A stretch of 64,000 bases of DNA from CBDHCC01 sp965261015 (GCA_965261015.1 CBDHCC010000001.1:1178001-1242000); one strand, 5' to 3'; positions 17,656 to 26,318 are shown, numbered from the stretch's first letter. The notes: generated by a model from the sequence alone, not told the origin. Numbers and translations are program-made.

Positions 17656-19019
17656 CGCTCGGCGATCCGATCCTCACCGCGGCCGAGATGGCGGCGGCGG
17701 AACGCTCGTCGGGCGTGCCGCTGGCGACACTGATGGACCGTGCCGGTTACGCGGTGGCGGCGCAGACGCGCCGGTTCGCCTCCGGGCGATCGGTGCTGGT
17801 GGTCTGCGGTCCCGGGAACAACGGCGGCGACGGCTATGTCGCGGCGAAGCGGCTGCGGGAATGGGGCCTGGACGTGGCGGTGGCGCAGGGCGCGGCCCCG
17901 ACGTCCGACCTGGCGTGCCGGGCGGCGGCGCTCTGGGACGGGCCGGTTCAGCCCCTCGACGCCGCCGCCCCCCGGCCGGTGCTGGTGGACGCCCTGTTCG
18001 GTGTCGGCCTCGCCCGCCCGCTCGGCGCTCCGCTGGCCAGGGCGTTGCGAGAGCGGGTCGAACACGCCGACTTCAGCCTGGCCGTCGATCTGCCGTCGGG
18101 CCTGTTCGCCGACGACGGCACGGGGGCGGCGGCCGCGGTGACGGCCACCCTGGCGCTGGGCGCGCTGAAGCCCGCGCACGTCCTGCTGCCCGGACTGGAG
18201 CGCTGCGGGACCCTGCTGCTCGACAGTCTCGGACTGGAGCTTCGCAGCCGGGTGTCGCGGCTCGGCCGACCGCGACTGCACGCCCCGGCGGTGGACGCGC
18301 ACAAATACAGCCGCGGTCTGGTCGCCGTGATCGGCGGAGCGATGTCCGGGGCGGCCCGCTTGTCGGCGCGCGCCGCCTTGTCGGCGGGTGCGGGCTATGT
18401 GCGCCTGCTGGTGCCGGACGCCGGCCCATGCTGGCCCGACGCCCTCGTCGTGCAAGTGGGTGCGCCCGATCTGACGGACGAGCGCATCGCGGCGGCCGTG
18501 GTCGGGCCGGGGCTGGGCCGGGACGCGGCGGCGCGGGAGCGGCTGGACACGGCACTCGCCAGCGACCGGCCGCTGGTGATCGACGGCGACGCGCTCACCC
18601 TGCTCGGTTCCGCGGCGGCGCGGCGAGTCCGCTCACGCGCGGCCGCCACGATCCTCACTCCGCACGCGGGAGAGTTCGCGCGTATGACCGACGGCGATGA
18701 CCGCGACGCCCTGACCGCGGCTCGCGCGTTCGCCCGGGAGAGCGGTGCGGTGGTGGTTCGCAAAGGCCCGGCCACCGTCGTCGCGGCGCCCGACGGTCGG
18801 GCCGAGGTCGGTGCGGGGCCGAGTTGGCTGTCGACGGCCGGCACTGGCGACGTTCTGGCCGGAACGGTGGCGGCCCGGCTGGCGGTGCAGGGGGACGGCT
18901 TCGAGGCCGCGACGCAGGCGGTTTGGCTCCACGCCAGGGCCGCCGCGCTCGCCGGTCCCGCGTTCCACGCCGACGATCTGGTGCCCCACCTGCCCGCCGC
19001 CATCGCCGAATGTCTGTGA
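17652..19019 (+). CDS. nnr: Bifunctional NAD(P)HX epimerase / ADP-dependent NAD(P)HX dehydratase
   Basis: Repairs hydrated NADH and NADPH: the epimerase half interconverts S and R forms, and the dehydratase half removes water using ADP. The N-terminal YjeF_N domain has VVCGPGNNGGDGYVAA at about residues 54-69. The C-terminal carbohydrate-kinase-like domain shows KYSRGLVAVIGG, VVGPGLGRD, LTPHAGEFARM and STAGTGDVLAGTVAA. The GTG at 17652 overlaps the preceding stop and gives 455 aa, close to other fused YjeF proteins. It lies 10 bases into the following methyltransferase start. Confidence 0.92.
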   Translation: MTLGDPILTAAEMAAAERSSGVPLATLMDRAGYAVAAQTRRFASGRSVLVVCGPGNNGGDGYVAAKRLREWGLDVAVAQGAAPTSDLACRAAALWDGPVQPLDAAAPRPVLVDALFGVGLARPLGAPLARALRERVEHADFSLAVDLPSGLFADDGTGAAAAVTATLALGALKPAHVLLPGLERCGTLLLDSLGLELRSRVSRLGRPRLHAPAVDAHKYSRGLVAVIGGAMSGAARLSARAALSAGAGYVRLLVPDAGPCWPDALVVQVGAPDLTDERIAAAVVGPGLGRDAAARERLDTALASDRPLVIDGDALTLLGSAAARRVRSRAAATILTPHAGEFARMTDGDDRDALTAARAFARESGAVVVRKGPATVVAAPDGRAEVGAGPSWLSTAGTGDVLAGTVAARLAVQGDGFEAATQAVWLHARAAALAGPAFHADDLVPHLPAAIAECL

Positions 19020-20206
19020 GCGAGCCCATCGTGCGCGTCGCGGCGCGCGGCGACGGCATCACCGCGACAGGCCGGCACGCCGCGCTCGCCGCGCCCGGCG
19101 ACCGGCTGTCGGCGGACGGAGAGGTCCAGCCAGGGCCGCGCCACCATCCGCCGCGCTGTCCGCATTTTCCCCGCTGCGGTGGGTGCCAGCTTCAGCATCT
19201 TTTCGAAGAGGATTACGCGGCCTTTGTGACGGATCGGGTCGCCAACGCACTGGCCGCGCAAGGCGGGGAGACCACGCTGCGCCCCGTCGCCCTGTCCCCG
19301 CCACGGTCCCGACGGCGCGCGCGCCTGGGCGGGCTGCGCCAGGGGCGGCGCGTCACTTTGGGCTTTCGGGAGGAGCGCAGCCACCGCCTCGTCGATCTGA
19401 CCGATTGTGCCGTGCTCGATCCGCGGCTGTTCGCCCTCGTCGCCCCGTTGCGCGCGCTGCTGGCGCGTGTCGGCGAACAGCGCAAGCCGATCGCCGTCGA
19501 CCTGGTGCTCGCCGATAGCGGCGTGGCCGTAACGCTGGACGGGGTGAAGTGGCACGGTCTGGAAGCGGCGGACGCCTTCGCCGCAGTCGGCCGCGATCAC
19601 GGCCTGGCCCGACTCTCCGTTCTGGAGGACGGCGCGCCCGTTGTGCTGTGGGAGCCGGAGCCGACGACATTCTCCTTCGACGGCATCGCGGTTCCGCTGC
19701 CGCATGGCGCCTTCCTCCAGGCGACCGCCGCCGGAGAGGCGGCGCTGGTGGAGGGCGTCGTCGAGACGGTCGGGTCGGCCGCGCGGGTGGCGGACCTGTT
19801 CGCCGGCCTGGGCACCTTTGCCCTGCCGCTGTCTCGCCGGGGCGCGGTGCGTGCGGTCGAGGCGGCCCGCGACCCGCTGGCGGCGCTGCGGTCGGCGGCC
19901 CGGCGGGCGGGTCGGCCGATCGAAGCGGAGCAGCGCGACCTCTACCGGCGCCCCTTGGTCGCGCAGGAACTGGCATCGTTCGACGCGGTGGTGCTGGATC
20001 CCCCGCGCGCCGGGGCGGAGGCGCAGGTTCTGGAATTGGCGCGCTCTCAGGTGCCCGTGATCGCCTATGTCGCCTGCAACCCGGCGAGCTTCGCGCGCGA
20101 CGCGGCGGTCCTGACGGGCGCGGGGTGGCGGCTCGATTGGGTTCGGCCGGTCGGCCAATTCCTCTGGTCGACCCATGTGGAGCTGGTCGGCCGCTTGGCG
20201 CGCTAG
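19010..20206 (+). CDS. Class I SAM-dependent 23S rRNA (uracil-5-)-methyltransferase, RumA/RlmD-like
   Basis: RNA m5U methyltransferase of the TrmA/RlmC/RlmD family. A TRAM-like N-terminus is followed by the iron-sulfur cysteines in CPHFPRCGGCQLQH (residues about 51-64), with the fourth cysteine in LTDCAVLDPR. The Rossmann domain has VADLFAGLGTFALPL. The catalytic region shows VVLDPPRAGAEAQV and then YVACNPASFARD with the nucleophilic cysteine. Whether it modifies rRNA U1939, U747 or another position is not readable. It ends in a 4-base convergent overlap with the MAPEG gene. Confidence 0.88.
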   Translation: MSVSEPIVRVAARGDGITATGRHAALAAPGDRLSADGEVQPGPRHHPPRCPHFPRCGGCQLQHLFEEDYAAFVTDRVANALAAQGGETTLRPVALSPPRSRRRARLGGLRQGRRVTLGFREERSHRLVDLTDCAVLDPRLFALVAPLRALLARVGEQRKPIAVDLVLADSGVAVTLDGVKWHGLEAADAFAAVGRDHGLARLSVLEDGAPVVLWEPEPTTFSFDGIAVPLPHGAFLQATAAGEAALVEGVVETVGSAARVADLFAGLGTFALPLSRRGAVRAVEAARDPLAALRSAARRAGRPIEAEQRDLYRRPLVAQELASFDAVVLDPPRAGAEAQVLELARSQVPVIAYVACNPASFARDAAVLTGAGWRLDWVRPVGQFLWSTHVELVGRLAR

Positions 20207-20622
20207 AGGCGCAGCGCCACGAGCACGACCAACCCGATCAGCATCAGGGTGGACGCCGCGAACAGGGCGAACCGGACGCTGACCCGCCCGACCGCCGCTT
20301 GCCAGACGCTGTGGGCGATGCGGACGACCACATACCCCCAGGCGAGCGCCAGCCCAACCCAGCCGACCCCACCCGCCAGCGCCCCGATCAGGCAGGTGGC
20401 GTAGAAGATCGTCGGCTGTTCCAGCAGATGGTTGTAATTGTCGACCGGTGCCTGAGCGGCCGATGGCAGGCGGCTGCCCAAATCGCGGGTGTGCAAGGCA
20501 TCCCGGGGGGCGACGCCGTGCGCCGCCATCGCCGGCAGGCGCCGCGCGAGCATCCAGAGCCACATCACCAGGGTCCAGGCGACCAGCACGATCGCCGGTC
20601 GCAACAAGGCGGTATGGCTCAA
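20203..20622 (-). CDS. MAPEG family membrane protein
   Basis: Member of the membrane-associated proteins in eicosanoid and glutathione metabolism superfamily. The 139-residue protein has four hydrophobic helices, at about residues 7-27, 72-92, 93-110 and 118-138. It also has the family-type VDNYNHLLEQPTIFYATCL segment between the first and second helix. Bacterial members mostly have unknown substrates. It follows the ornithine decarboxylase gene on the same strand by only 7 bases, so it is probably co-transcribed with polyamine genes, although no functional link is known. Confidence 0.82.
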   Translation of the reverse strand: MSHTALLRPAIVLVAWTLVMWLWMLARRLPAMAAHGVAPRDALHTRDLGSRLPSAAQAPVDNYNHLLEQPTIFYATCLIGALAGGVGWVGLALAWGYVVVRIAHSVWQAAVGRVSVRFALFAASTLMLIGLVVLVALRL

Positions 20623-20629
20623 CAGGCGA

Positions 20630-21820
20630 TCAGCGCCCCGGGAAGAGCGCGGTCACGGTGGACTGTGCCGGCGCTTCGTCCGGCCCGTACAGGGTTGCCA
20701 TCGGTGCATCCTCAACGGTCGCGGTCAGTTCGCTGCCGAAGCCGTTGAACGCCGTGCGCAGGGCCGCGCCATAGGCTCCCAGCATGCCCACCTCCAGATA
20801 GTCGCCGGCCTGGACGTCGGCCGGCAGGTAGAAGGGACCAGCCATATGGTCGAGGTCGTCGCAGGTGGGGCCGTAAAAGGAGAAGGGGACGTGTCCGGCG
20901 TTGCTGTCGCGCAGCAGATCGACGGGGAACCGCCACCCGATGTGCGCGGCGTCGAACAGGGCGCCATAGGCCCCGTCGTTGATATAGAGCTCGGTGCCGC
21001 GGCGACGCTCCACCCGCACGACGATGGAGGAGTATTCGGCGCACAGCGCACGGCCCGGTTCGCACCACAGCTCCGCCGAATAGGAGATCGGCAGGTCCTC
21101 GAAGGAGCGGTGGATCGCGTCGAAATAGCGCGTGAGGGGCGGCGGCTCCATGCCCGGATAGGTCGACGGGAACCCGCCACCTACGTCCACGATGTCCACG
21201 GTGACCGACGACGCGACGATCGCGGCGCGCACCCGCTCCATGCCGAGTTGGTACGCGTGCGGGCTCATCGCCTGCGAGCCGACGTGAAAGCAGATGCCCA
21301 GGCCGTCGGCGAGCTGTCGCGTCGCGACCAGAAGCTCCGCCGCCTCATAGGGATCGCACCCGAACTTAGCGGCCAGGCTCAGCTTGGAATGATCGGACGA
21401 GACGCGGATGCGGACCAGCAGGTTCAGGTCGCTGGCATGGTCGGTCGCCTCCGCGATCTTCTGGAGCTCGTCCATCGTGTCGAGCGAGAACGTGCGGACG
21501 CCGTGAACGTGATACGCCTCACGGATCGCCTCCGGCGCCTTGACGGGGTGCATGAAGCACAAGGTGGCGTCCGGCAGCGTGTCGGCGACCAACCGCACCT
21601 CAGCCAAGGACGCCACGTCGTAATGCGTGACGCCGGCCTCCCACAGCACGCGCAGCAGATCGGGGGAGGGGTTCGCCTTTACCGCATAGAGCGAACGGCC
21701 GGGAAAGCGCTCGACAAAGAACCGCGCCGCCGCCGTGGCGGCGTGCGGACGGACGAGCGTGACCGGCTGAACGGGTCGAAGGGCTGTCGCTAGCCCCAGC
21801 GCGTCAAGATGATGGTGCAA
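20630..21820 (-). CDS. Ornithine decarboxylase, fold type III (alanine-racemase-like)
   Basis: PLP enzyme producing putrescine from ornithine. The 396-residue protein has the PLP lysine in LYAVKANPSPDLLRVLWEAG. The phosphate-binding IVDVGGGFPSTYPG follows, then the substrate-site FYGPTCDDLDHMAG with the second-subunit cysteine motif, and a C-terminal GAYGAALRTAFNGF. The EPGRAL region is also present. No ATG fits the N-terminus; a TTG at 21820 (LHHHLDALGLATALRP) gives the expected family start, making initiation uncertain. It supplies putrescine to the carboxyspermidine genes immediately upstream. Lysine decarboxylation is a possible side activity in this family. Confidence 0.88.
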   Translation of the reverse strand: MHHHLDALGLATALRPVQPVTLVRPHAATAAARFFVERFPGRSLYAVKANPSPDLLRVLWEAGVTHYDVASLAEVRLVADTLPDATLCFMHPVKAPEAIREAYHVHGVRTFSLDTMDELQKIAEATDHASDLNLLVRIRVSSDHSKLSLAAKFGCDPYEAAELLVATRQLADGLGICFHVGSQAMSPHAYQLGMERVRAAIVASSVTVDIVDVGGGFPSTYPGMEPPPLTRYFDAIHRSFEDLPISYSAELWCEPGRALCAEYSSIVVRVERRRGTELYINDGAYGALFDAAHIGWRFPVDLLRDSNAGHVPFSFYGPTCDDLDHMAGPFYLPADVQAGDYLEVGMLGAYGAALRTAFNGFGSELTATVEDAPMATLYGPDEAPAQSTVTALFPGR

Positions 21821-21943
21821 CTCAAGGGACCCCCAGGAACGGTTCGCAGGACAAGGCCGCCTTACGGTTGTGGGAAGTCCCCTTGGGGCGGCGGAGACGC
21901 ATATAGGTGGGGGTCCGAGGGGTGTAAAGTGTCGCCGGGCCGG
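21821..21943 (-). promoter_or_regulatory. Promoter and structured leader of the ornithine decarboxylase gene
   Basis: Separates the carboxyspermidine decarboxylase stop from the ornithine decarboxylase start on the minus strand. A promoter-like CTATATGCG lies at 21906-21898 (minus). Downstream the predicted transcript can pair GGGGAC (near 21885) with GTCCC (near 21830) and has an internal AAGGCGGCCTT hairpin. Alphaproteobacterial ornithine decarboxylase genes often carry a conserved speF RNA leader. Whether this is one is inference, since I did not match the consensus. Confidence 0.4.
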
Positions 21944-23113
21944 TCAGGAGAGCCTGTCGCGGAAGGTCGTCCAGTCAAAGCTCCGCACCTCCTCCAGCGC
22001 GTCCGTGCGGCTGTCCCACAGCCAGATCGATGGCAGGGGCACGCCGTTGAAGGTGGTGGTCTTGACCATGGAATAATGCGCCTGGTCCAGGAAAGCGAAG
22101 CGCTGACCGACATGAGGATCGGGAAGCGCGTAGTCGCCGATCACATCGCCGGCCAGGCAACTGGGACCGCCCAGCCGCACCGCCGGACCGCCTCCATCGT
22201 TCAGCATCGCCGGCCGATAAGGGGCTTCGATCACGTCGGGCATGTGGCAGGTCGCGGAGATGTCGGTGATCGCCTGAGGGCCGGCGTTGTCAAAAAGGTC
22301 CAGCACCGTGCCGATCAGGATACCGGCGTCGAGCGCCACGGCCTCGCCGGGCTCCAGGTAGAGCTGACAGCCGGACCGTTCGCGCAGGTCACGCAGAAAG
22401 GCCTCGAGATCGGCCCGCTGATAGTCGGCGCGGGTGATGTGATGCCCACCACCAAGGTTCAACCAATTCAGCAATTTGAAAAAGGGAGCGACGAGCGGCT
22501 CGAGGTGTGTCCAGGTGGCTTTCAGCGGCGGAAAATCCTGCTCGCAGAGCGAATGGACGTGCAATCCGCTCACCCCGTCCAGATGCTCCGCCCGAAGCTG
22601 TTCGACCGGGAAGCCCAGTCGACTTCCCGGTGCGGCCGGATCGTAGCGGGGCACCTCGCCGGTCGAGTAGCCCGGGTTGATCCGCAACCCCACGTCGAAC
22701 GCCGCGCCCCCAGTCCGCGCGCGCTCCAGCGCCAGGCGGAAACGGTCGTGCTGGCCGGGCGTGTTGAAGATGACGTGGTCGCTGAGGCGCGCCACCTCCT
22801 CCACCTCCTCGTCCGAGCGATAGGCGGCGCAATAGGAGGCGACCTCGCCCCGGTAGTGCTCCGCCGCCAGCCGCGCCTCCCACAGGCCCGAGGTCGCGGT
22901 GCCGTCCAGGTGGCGCCCGATCACTTCCCCCAGCCGCCATAGGGAGAAGGCTTTCAGCGCCAGCAGCACCTTGGCCCCGCCGCGCGCGCCCACATCCGCG
23001 AGCACGCGGCAATTCGCCTCCACCTTCGCCACGTCCACCACGAAGGCGGGGGAGGGCACGCGGGTCAGGTCGAAGCGCGCGAACGCTCCCGGGTCGCCGG
23101 CGCGGGTCTCCAT
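21944..23113 (-). CDS. nspC: Carboxynorspermidine/carboxyspermidine decarboxylase
   Basis: PLP enzyme that decarboxylates carboxyspermidine to spermidine, the last step of the aspartate-semialdehyde polyamine route. The 389-residue protein belongs to the alanine-racemase fold and has the PLP lysine in KVLLALKAFSLW. It also shows GLHVHSLCEQDFPPL, the glycine loop NWLNLGGGHHITR, EPGEAVALDAG and a C-terminal DQAHYSMVKTTTFNG. I start it at the ATG overlapping the preceding gene's TAA by one base (TAATG); a longer frame upstream is just readthrough of that gene. Confidence 0.92.
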   Translation of the reverse strand: METRAGDPGAFARFDLTRVPSPAFVVDVAKVEANCRVLADVGARGGAKVLLALKAFSLWRLGEVIGRHLDGTATSGLWEARLAAEHYRGEVASYCAAYRSDEEVEEVARLSDHVIFNTPGQHDRFRLALERARTGGAAFDVGLRINPGYSTGEVPRYDPAAPGSRLGFPVEQLRAEHLDGVSGLHVHSLCEQDFPPLKATWTHLEPLVAPFFKLLNWLNLGGGHHITRADYQRADLEAFLRDLRERSGCQLYLEPGEAVALDAGILIGTVLDLFDNAGPQAITDISATCHMPDVIEAPYRPAMLNDGGGPAVRLGGPSCLAGDVIGDYALPDPHVGQRFAFLDQAHYSMVKTTTFNGVPLPSIWLWDSRTDALEEVRSFDWTTFRDRLS

Positions 23114-24318
23114 TAGAAGGGGAGCGGCCGATCGAGTTCCTTCACCTGCCATGGCAGGCCGTGGCGGTTCAGCATGTCCATGAAGGGATCGGGGTCGAAC
23201 TGTTCCATGTTGAACACGCCGGCCCCGTCCCACTGCTTTGTCAGCAGCAGGGCCGCGCCGATCATCGCGGGCACGCCGGTGGTGTAGCTGACGGCCTGGT
23301 TGCCGGTTTCGCGATACGCCTCCTCGTGGTCGCAGATGTTGTAGACATAGACGGTCTTCTCCTCACCGTCCTTCGTGCCCGTCGCGATGTCGCCGATGTT
23401 GGTCTTGCCCTTGGTGGTCACGCCCAGCGTGGACGGCTCCGGCAGCACGGCTTTCAGGAACTGAAGCGGCACGATCTCCTGGCCCAGATAGGTGATCGGC
23501 TCGATCGAGGTCATGCCGACATTCTCCAGCACGGTCAGGTGCTTGATGTACTCGTCTCCGAAGGTCATCCAAAAGCGGATGCGCTCGATCTCCGGCAGGT
23601 GCTTGGCCAGGCTCTCCAGCTCCTCGTGGTACATCAGGTACATGGTCTTCTCGCCGACCTCTTCGAAGGCGAACCGCTGGGGCGTCGACAGCGCGGGGGT
23701 TTCGACCCATTCGCCCGCCTGGTAATGGCGCGCGGGCGCGGTCACCTCGCGGATGTTGATCTCCGGATTGAAGTTGGTGGCGAACGCCTGGCCGTGATCG
23801 CCGCCGTTGCAGTCCAGGATGTCGAGCGTGCGGATCGTGTCCAGGCGGTGCTTCCGGATCCAGGTGGCGAAGACGCTGGTCACGCCCGGATCGAAGCCGG
23901 ACCCGAGCAGCGCGGTCAGGCCGGCCACCTTGAACCGGTCGTGATAGTCCCACTGCCAATGATACTCAAACTTGGCTTGATCGCGGGGTTCGTAGTTTGC
24001 GGTGTCCAGGTAATTGACACCGGCGTTCAGGCAGGCGTCCATCAGGTTCAGGTCTTGATAGGGGAGCGCGAGGTTGACGAGGAGGTTGGGCCTGACTCGT
24101 TCGATCAGCGCGGTGGTGGCGGCCACGTCGTCGGCGTCGATCTGGGCCGTGTCGATCGTGGTGCCGGTCCGCTCCTTTACCGACTGGGCAATGGCCTCGC
24201 ACTTCGCATGGGTGCGGCTGGCGAGCGTGATCGGGCCGAAGATGTCCGGGTTCATCGCCATCTTGTGCACCGCGACCGAACTGACGCCGCCAGCACCGAT
24301 CACCAGAACCCTGTTCAT
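23113..24318 (-). CDS. Carboxyspermidine dehydrogenase (saccharopine-dehydrogenase family)
   Basis: NADPH-dependent reductase that condenses putrescine with aspartate 4-semialdehyde to carboxyspermidine. The Rossmann nucleotide site is at the start (VLVIGAGGVSSVAVHKMA). The conserved segments DTANYEPRDQAKFEYHWQWDY, LLGSGFDPGVTSVFATW and DILDCNGGDHG follow, with YVYNICDHEEAY and TTGVPAMIGAALL near the end. Length (401 aa) is normal. It is the first gene of a minus-strand operon with the decarboxylase and ornithine decarboxylase, and is divergent from the threonine dehydratase gene by 44 bases. Confidence 0.93.
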   Translation of the reverse strand: MNRVLVIGAGGVSSVAVHKMAMNPDIFGPITLASRTHAKCEAIAQSVKERTGTTIDTAQIDADDVAATTALIERVRPNLLVNLALPYQDLNLMDACLNAGVNYLDTANYEPRDQAKFEYHWQWDYHDRFKVAGLTALLGSGFDPGVTSVFATWIRKHRLDTIRTLDILDCNGGDHGQAFATNFNPEINIREVTAPARHYQAGEWVETPALSTPQRFAFEEVGEKTMYLMYHEELESLAKHLPEIERIRFWMTFGDEYIKHLTVLENVGMTSIEPITYLGQEIVPLQFLKAVLPEPSTLGVTTKGKTNIGDIATGTKDGEEKTVYVYNICDHEEAYRETGNQAVSYTTGVPAMIGAALLLTKQWDGAGVFNMEQFDPDPFMDMLNRHGLPWQVKELDRPLPF

Positions 24319-24346
24319 CCGCCACTCCCGTTCCCTGTGAGAGGCG

Positions 24347-24353
24347 GATATAG
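24347..24353 (+). promoter_or_regulatory. Promoter -10-like GATATAG ten bases before a start codon
   Basis: GATATAG lies 9 bases upstream of the threonine dehydratase ATG, with no Shine-Dalgarno sequence between. If it is a -10 element, transcription would begin within a few bases of the ATG, giving a leaderless or almost leaderless mRNA. The same geometry recurs at the cysteine desulfurase and rimO genes in this window. Confidence 0.4.
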
Positions 24354-24362
24354 TCCCCAGCC

Positions 24363-25319
24363 ATGACCACGCAACGCGAACCCACCCACGCAGGCGTCGT
24401 GCGCGCCGCGGCGAAGATCGACGCCGTGCTGCCGCCCACGCCGCTGCTGCCGCTGGAGGTCGAGGGGCGGACCCTCTGGTGCAAGGCGGAATCGCTGCAG
24501 CCGGTCGGCGCGTTCAAGATCCGGGGGGCCTGGCATCGTCTGACGGACCTTGATGCGACGGAGCGCGCGGCCGGCGTGGTCGCCTTCTCGTCGGGCAACC
24601 ACGCCCAGGGGGTCGCGTGGGCCGCCCGCCGGCTGGGCATCGCCGCCACCATCGTCATGCCGCACGACGCGCCCGCCGCGAAGCGGTCCGGGACGGAGGC
24701 GCTGGGGGCGACCGTGGTCGGCTACGATCGGCGGACGGAGGATCGGGAGGCGATCGCGGCCGGCCTGGCGGCGACACGCGGCGCGGTGCTGGTGCCCTCC
24801 TTCGACGATCCCTGGATCGTGGAGGGACAGGGAACCGCCGGTGTCGAGATGGCGACGCAGCTGGGCCGCCAGCCGGATCGGATCGTCGCGTGCTGCGGCG
24901 GTGGTGGTCTCTCCAGCGGATTGGCGCTGGCCTGCCCGGACTCCGCCATCGTCGTCGTGGAGCCGGACGGGTGGGACGATGTCGGCCGCTCGTTGGCGGC
25001 GGGACGGATCGAGGGCGTCGGTGCCAACCCGCCGCCCACCGCCTGCGACGCGCTGATGACGCCGCGCATGGCGCCGGTCACCTTTGACGTGCTGCACCGC
25101 TGTGGCGCTCGCGGGGTGAGCGTCACCGAGGCCGAGGTCGGCCACGCGATGGCGGTCGCATTCGACCGGCTGCGGCTGGTGGTGGAGCCCGGCGGAGCGG
25201 TGGCGCTCGCCGCCGTGCTGGCGGGACGGGTGGATGTGGGGGAGGCGACCGTGCTCACGCTGTCCGGCGGCAATGTGGACCGGGCGACGTTCGTGCGGAT
25301 GACGGAGAGCGTGCGGTGA
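24363..25319 (+). CDS. PLP-dependent threonine/serine dehydratase family protein
   Basis: Fold-type II PLP enzyme, most likely catabolic threonine ammonia-lyase or serine dehydratase/racemase. The PLP lysine is in PVGAFKIRGAW (about residues 45-55). The substrate loop is SSGNHAQGVAWA, and the phosphate-binding CCGGGGLSSGLAL is near residue 180. There is no C-terminal ACT domain, so it is not the feedback-regulated biosynthetic IlvA. The length of 318 residues fits the catabolic/racemase subgroup. Exact substrate is not determined. A small membrane-protein gene overlaps its stop codon. Confidence 0.85.
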   Translation: MTTQREPTHAGVVRAAAKIDAVLPPTPLLPLEVEGRTLWCKAESLQPVGAFKIRGAWHRLTDLDATERAAGVVAFSSGNHAQGVAWAARRLGIAATIVMPHDAPAAKRSGTEALGATVVGYDRRTEDREAIAAGLAATRGAVLVPSFDDPWIVEGQGTAGVEMATQLGRQPDRIVACCGGGGLSSGLALACPDSAIVVVEPDGWDDVGRSLAAGRIEGVGANPPPTACDALMTPRMAPVTFDVLHRCGARGVSVTEAEVGHAMAVAFDRLRLVVEPGGAVALAAVLAGRVDVGEATVLTLSGGNVDRATFVRMTESVR

Positions 25320-25495
25320 TCGAGTCGATCTGGGCGCTGATCCCCGCCCTCCTCATCCTCACCGCACTGGCGCTGATCTGGGCGGGCCTGACGGAGCGCA
25401 GCCGGGGCACGGGCGGCGACCGGCGGAAGGCGATGCTGATGATCGTCGCCGGGGTGGTGTTCCTCGGCAACGCGGCGATCCTGATCGGGGTATGA
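25316..25495 (+). CDS. Small putative two-helix membrane protein (59 aa)
   Basis: Starts at a GTG that overlaps the threonine dehydratase stop (GTGA). The protein has a hydrophobic N-terminal helix (about residues 4-22, ending near IWAGL). A short basic/Gly-rich loop (TERSRGTGGDRRKA) and a second helix (about residues 40-58) follow. No family recognised. Coupling to the upstream gene and a clean two-helix hairpin with a positively charged loop support a real gene. Confidence 0.6.
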   Translation: MIESIWALIPALLILTALALIWAGLTERSRGTGGDRRKAMLMIVAGVVFLGNAAILIGV

Positions 25496-25499
25496 CTTC

Positions 25500-25590
25500 C
25501 GTTATCCCGGCCTTGCGCCGGGATTCAGCCTATTGTTCGGCAAAACCAGGCAGCTGGACCCCGGATCAAGTCCCGGCTGACGACCTCCGT
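25500..25590. repeat. Intergenic palindromic repeat of the dispersed type
   Basis: Contains ATCCCGGC-CTTGC-GCCGGGAT at about 25503-25524 and then a GACCCCGGATCAAGTCCCGG unit around 25556-25575. These two palindromic phrases are joined by an AT-richer spacer. Such paired GC palindromes between convergent genes look like dispersed REP-type elements of high-GC alphaproteobacteria. They may also serve as the terminator for both flanking genes. Only one copy is in the window. Confidence 0.5.
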
Positions 25591-25606
25591 GGAAAGCGAG
25601 AGGTCG

Positions 25607-26263
25607 TCACTTGATCGGGCAGCTCGGGTCCAGACGGAAGTCCAGATAATTGTCCACACTCGCCATCAGCGCATCCATCTCGTGCGCGAAGAAGTGGTTC
25701 GCGCGCGGGATCTCTTCGTGATGGATGGTGATGTGCTTTTGGGTCCGCAGCTTGTCGACCAGCTTCTGCGTGCCCGCCGGCGTCGCGACCTCGTCGGCCG
25801 CCCCCTGAATGATGATGCCGCTGGCGGGGCAGGGGGCCAGGAAGGTGAAGTCGTACATGGATGCGGGCGGCGCGATGGAAATGAAGCCGCGGACTTCGGG
25901 CCGGCGCATCAGCAGCTGCATCCCGATCCAGGCGCCGAACGACGCGCCGGCCACCCAGGTCTGTTCGGCCTCCGGGTGGATCGACTGCACCCAGTCGAGA
26001 GCGCTCGCCGCGTCCGACAGCTCGCCCACACCCTGATCGAAGGTCCCCTCCGACCGGCCAACGCCGCGGAAATTGAAGCGCAGGGTGGCGAAGCCGCGCC
26101 GCTGAAACGTCTTGAAGAGGGCCTGGGTGATGCGCTCGTTCATCGTGCCGCCGGCCTGCGGATGGGGATGCAGGATCATCGCGACGGGCGCACGGGGCCG
26201 GGGGCCAGGGGAGAACCGGCCTTCCAGACGCCCCTCGGGGCCGGGAAAAATGACTTCGGGCAT
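25607..26263 (-). CDS. Alpha/beta hydrolase of the COG2945 type
   Basis: The 218-residue protein is a compact alpha/beta hydrolase. HPHPQAGGTMNERI forms the oxyanion region, RFNFRGVGRSEG follows, and the nucleophile elbow GASFGAW carries Ser. An acidic residue after strand 7 (GAADEVA) and a late histidine in PRANHFFAHE complete the triad. The motifs match the small predicted hydrolase family COG2945, whose natural substrate is unknown. It is monocistronic and converges with the small membrane-protein gene across the palindromic repeat. Confidence 0.85.
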   Translation of the reverse strand: MPEVIFPGPEGRLEGRFSPGPRPRAPVAMILHPHPQAGGTMNERITQALFKTFQRRGFATLRFNFRGVGRSEGTFDQGVGELSDAASALDWVQSIHPEAEQTWVAGASFGAWIGMQLLMRRPEVRGFISIAPPASMYDFTFLAPCPASGIIIQGAADEVATPAGTQKLVDKLRTQKHITIHHEEIPRANHFFAHEMDALMASVDNYLDFRLDPSCPIK

Positions 26264-26318
26264 GAGCGGAAACCTTGGGAGTGGGAGGGGCCGGCCTGAC
26301 GCCGGCGGATCGGCGCGC

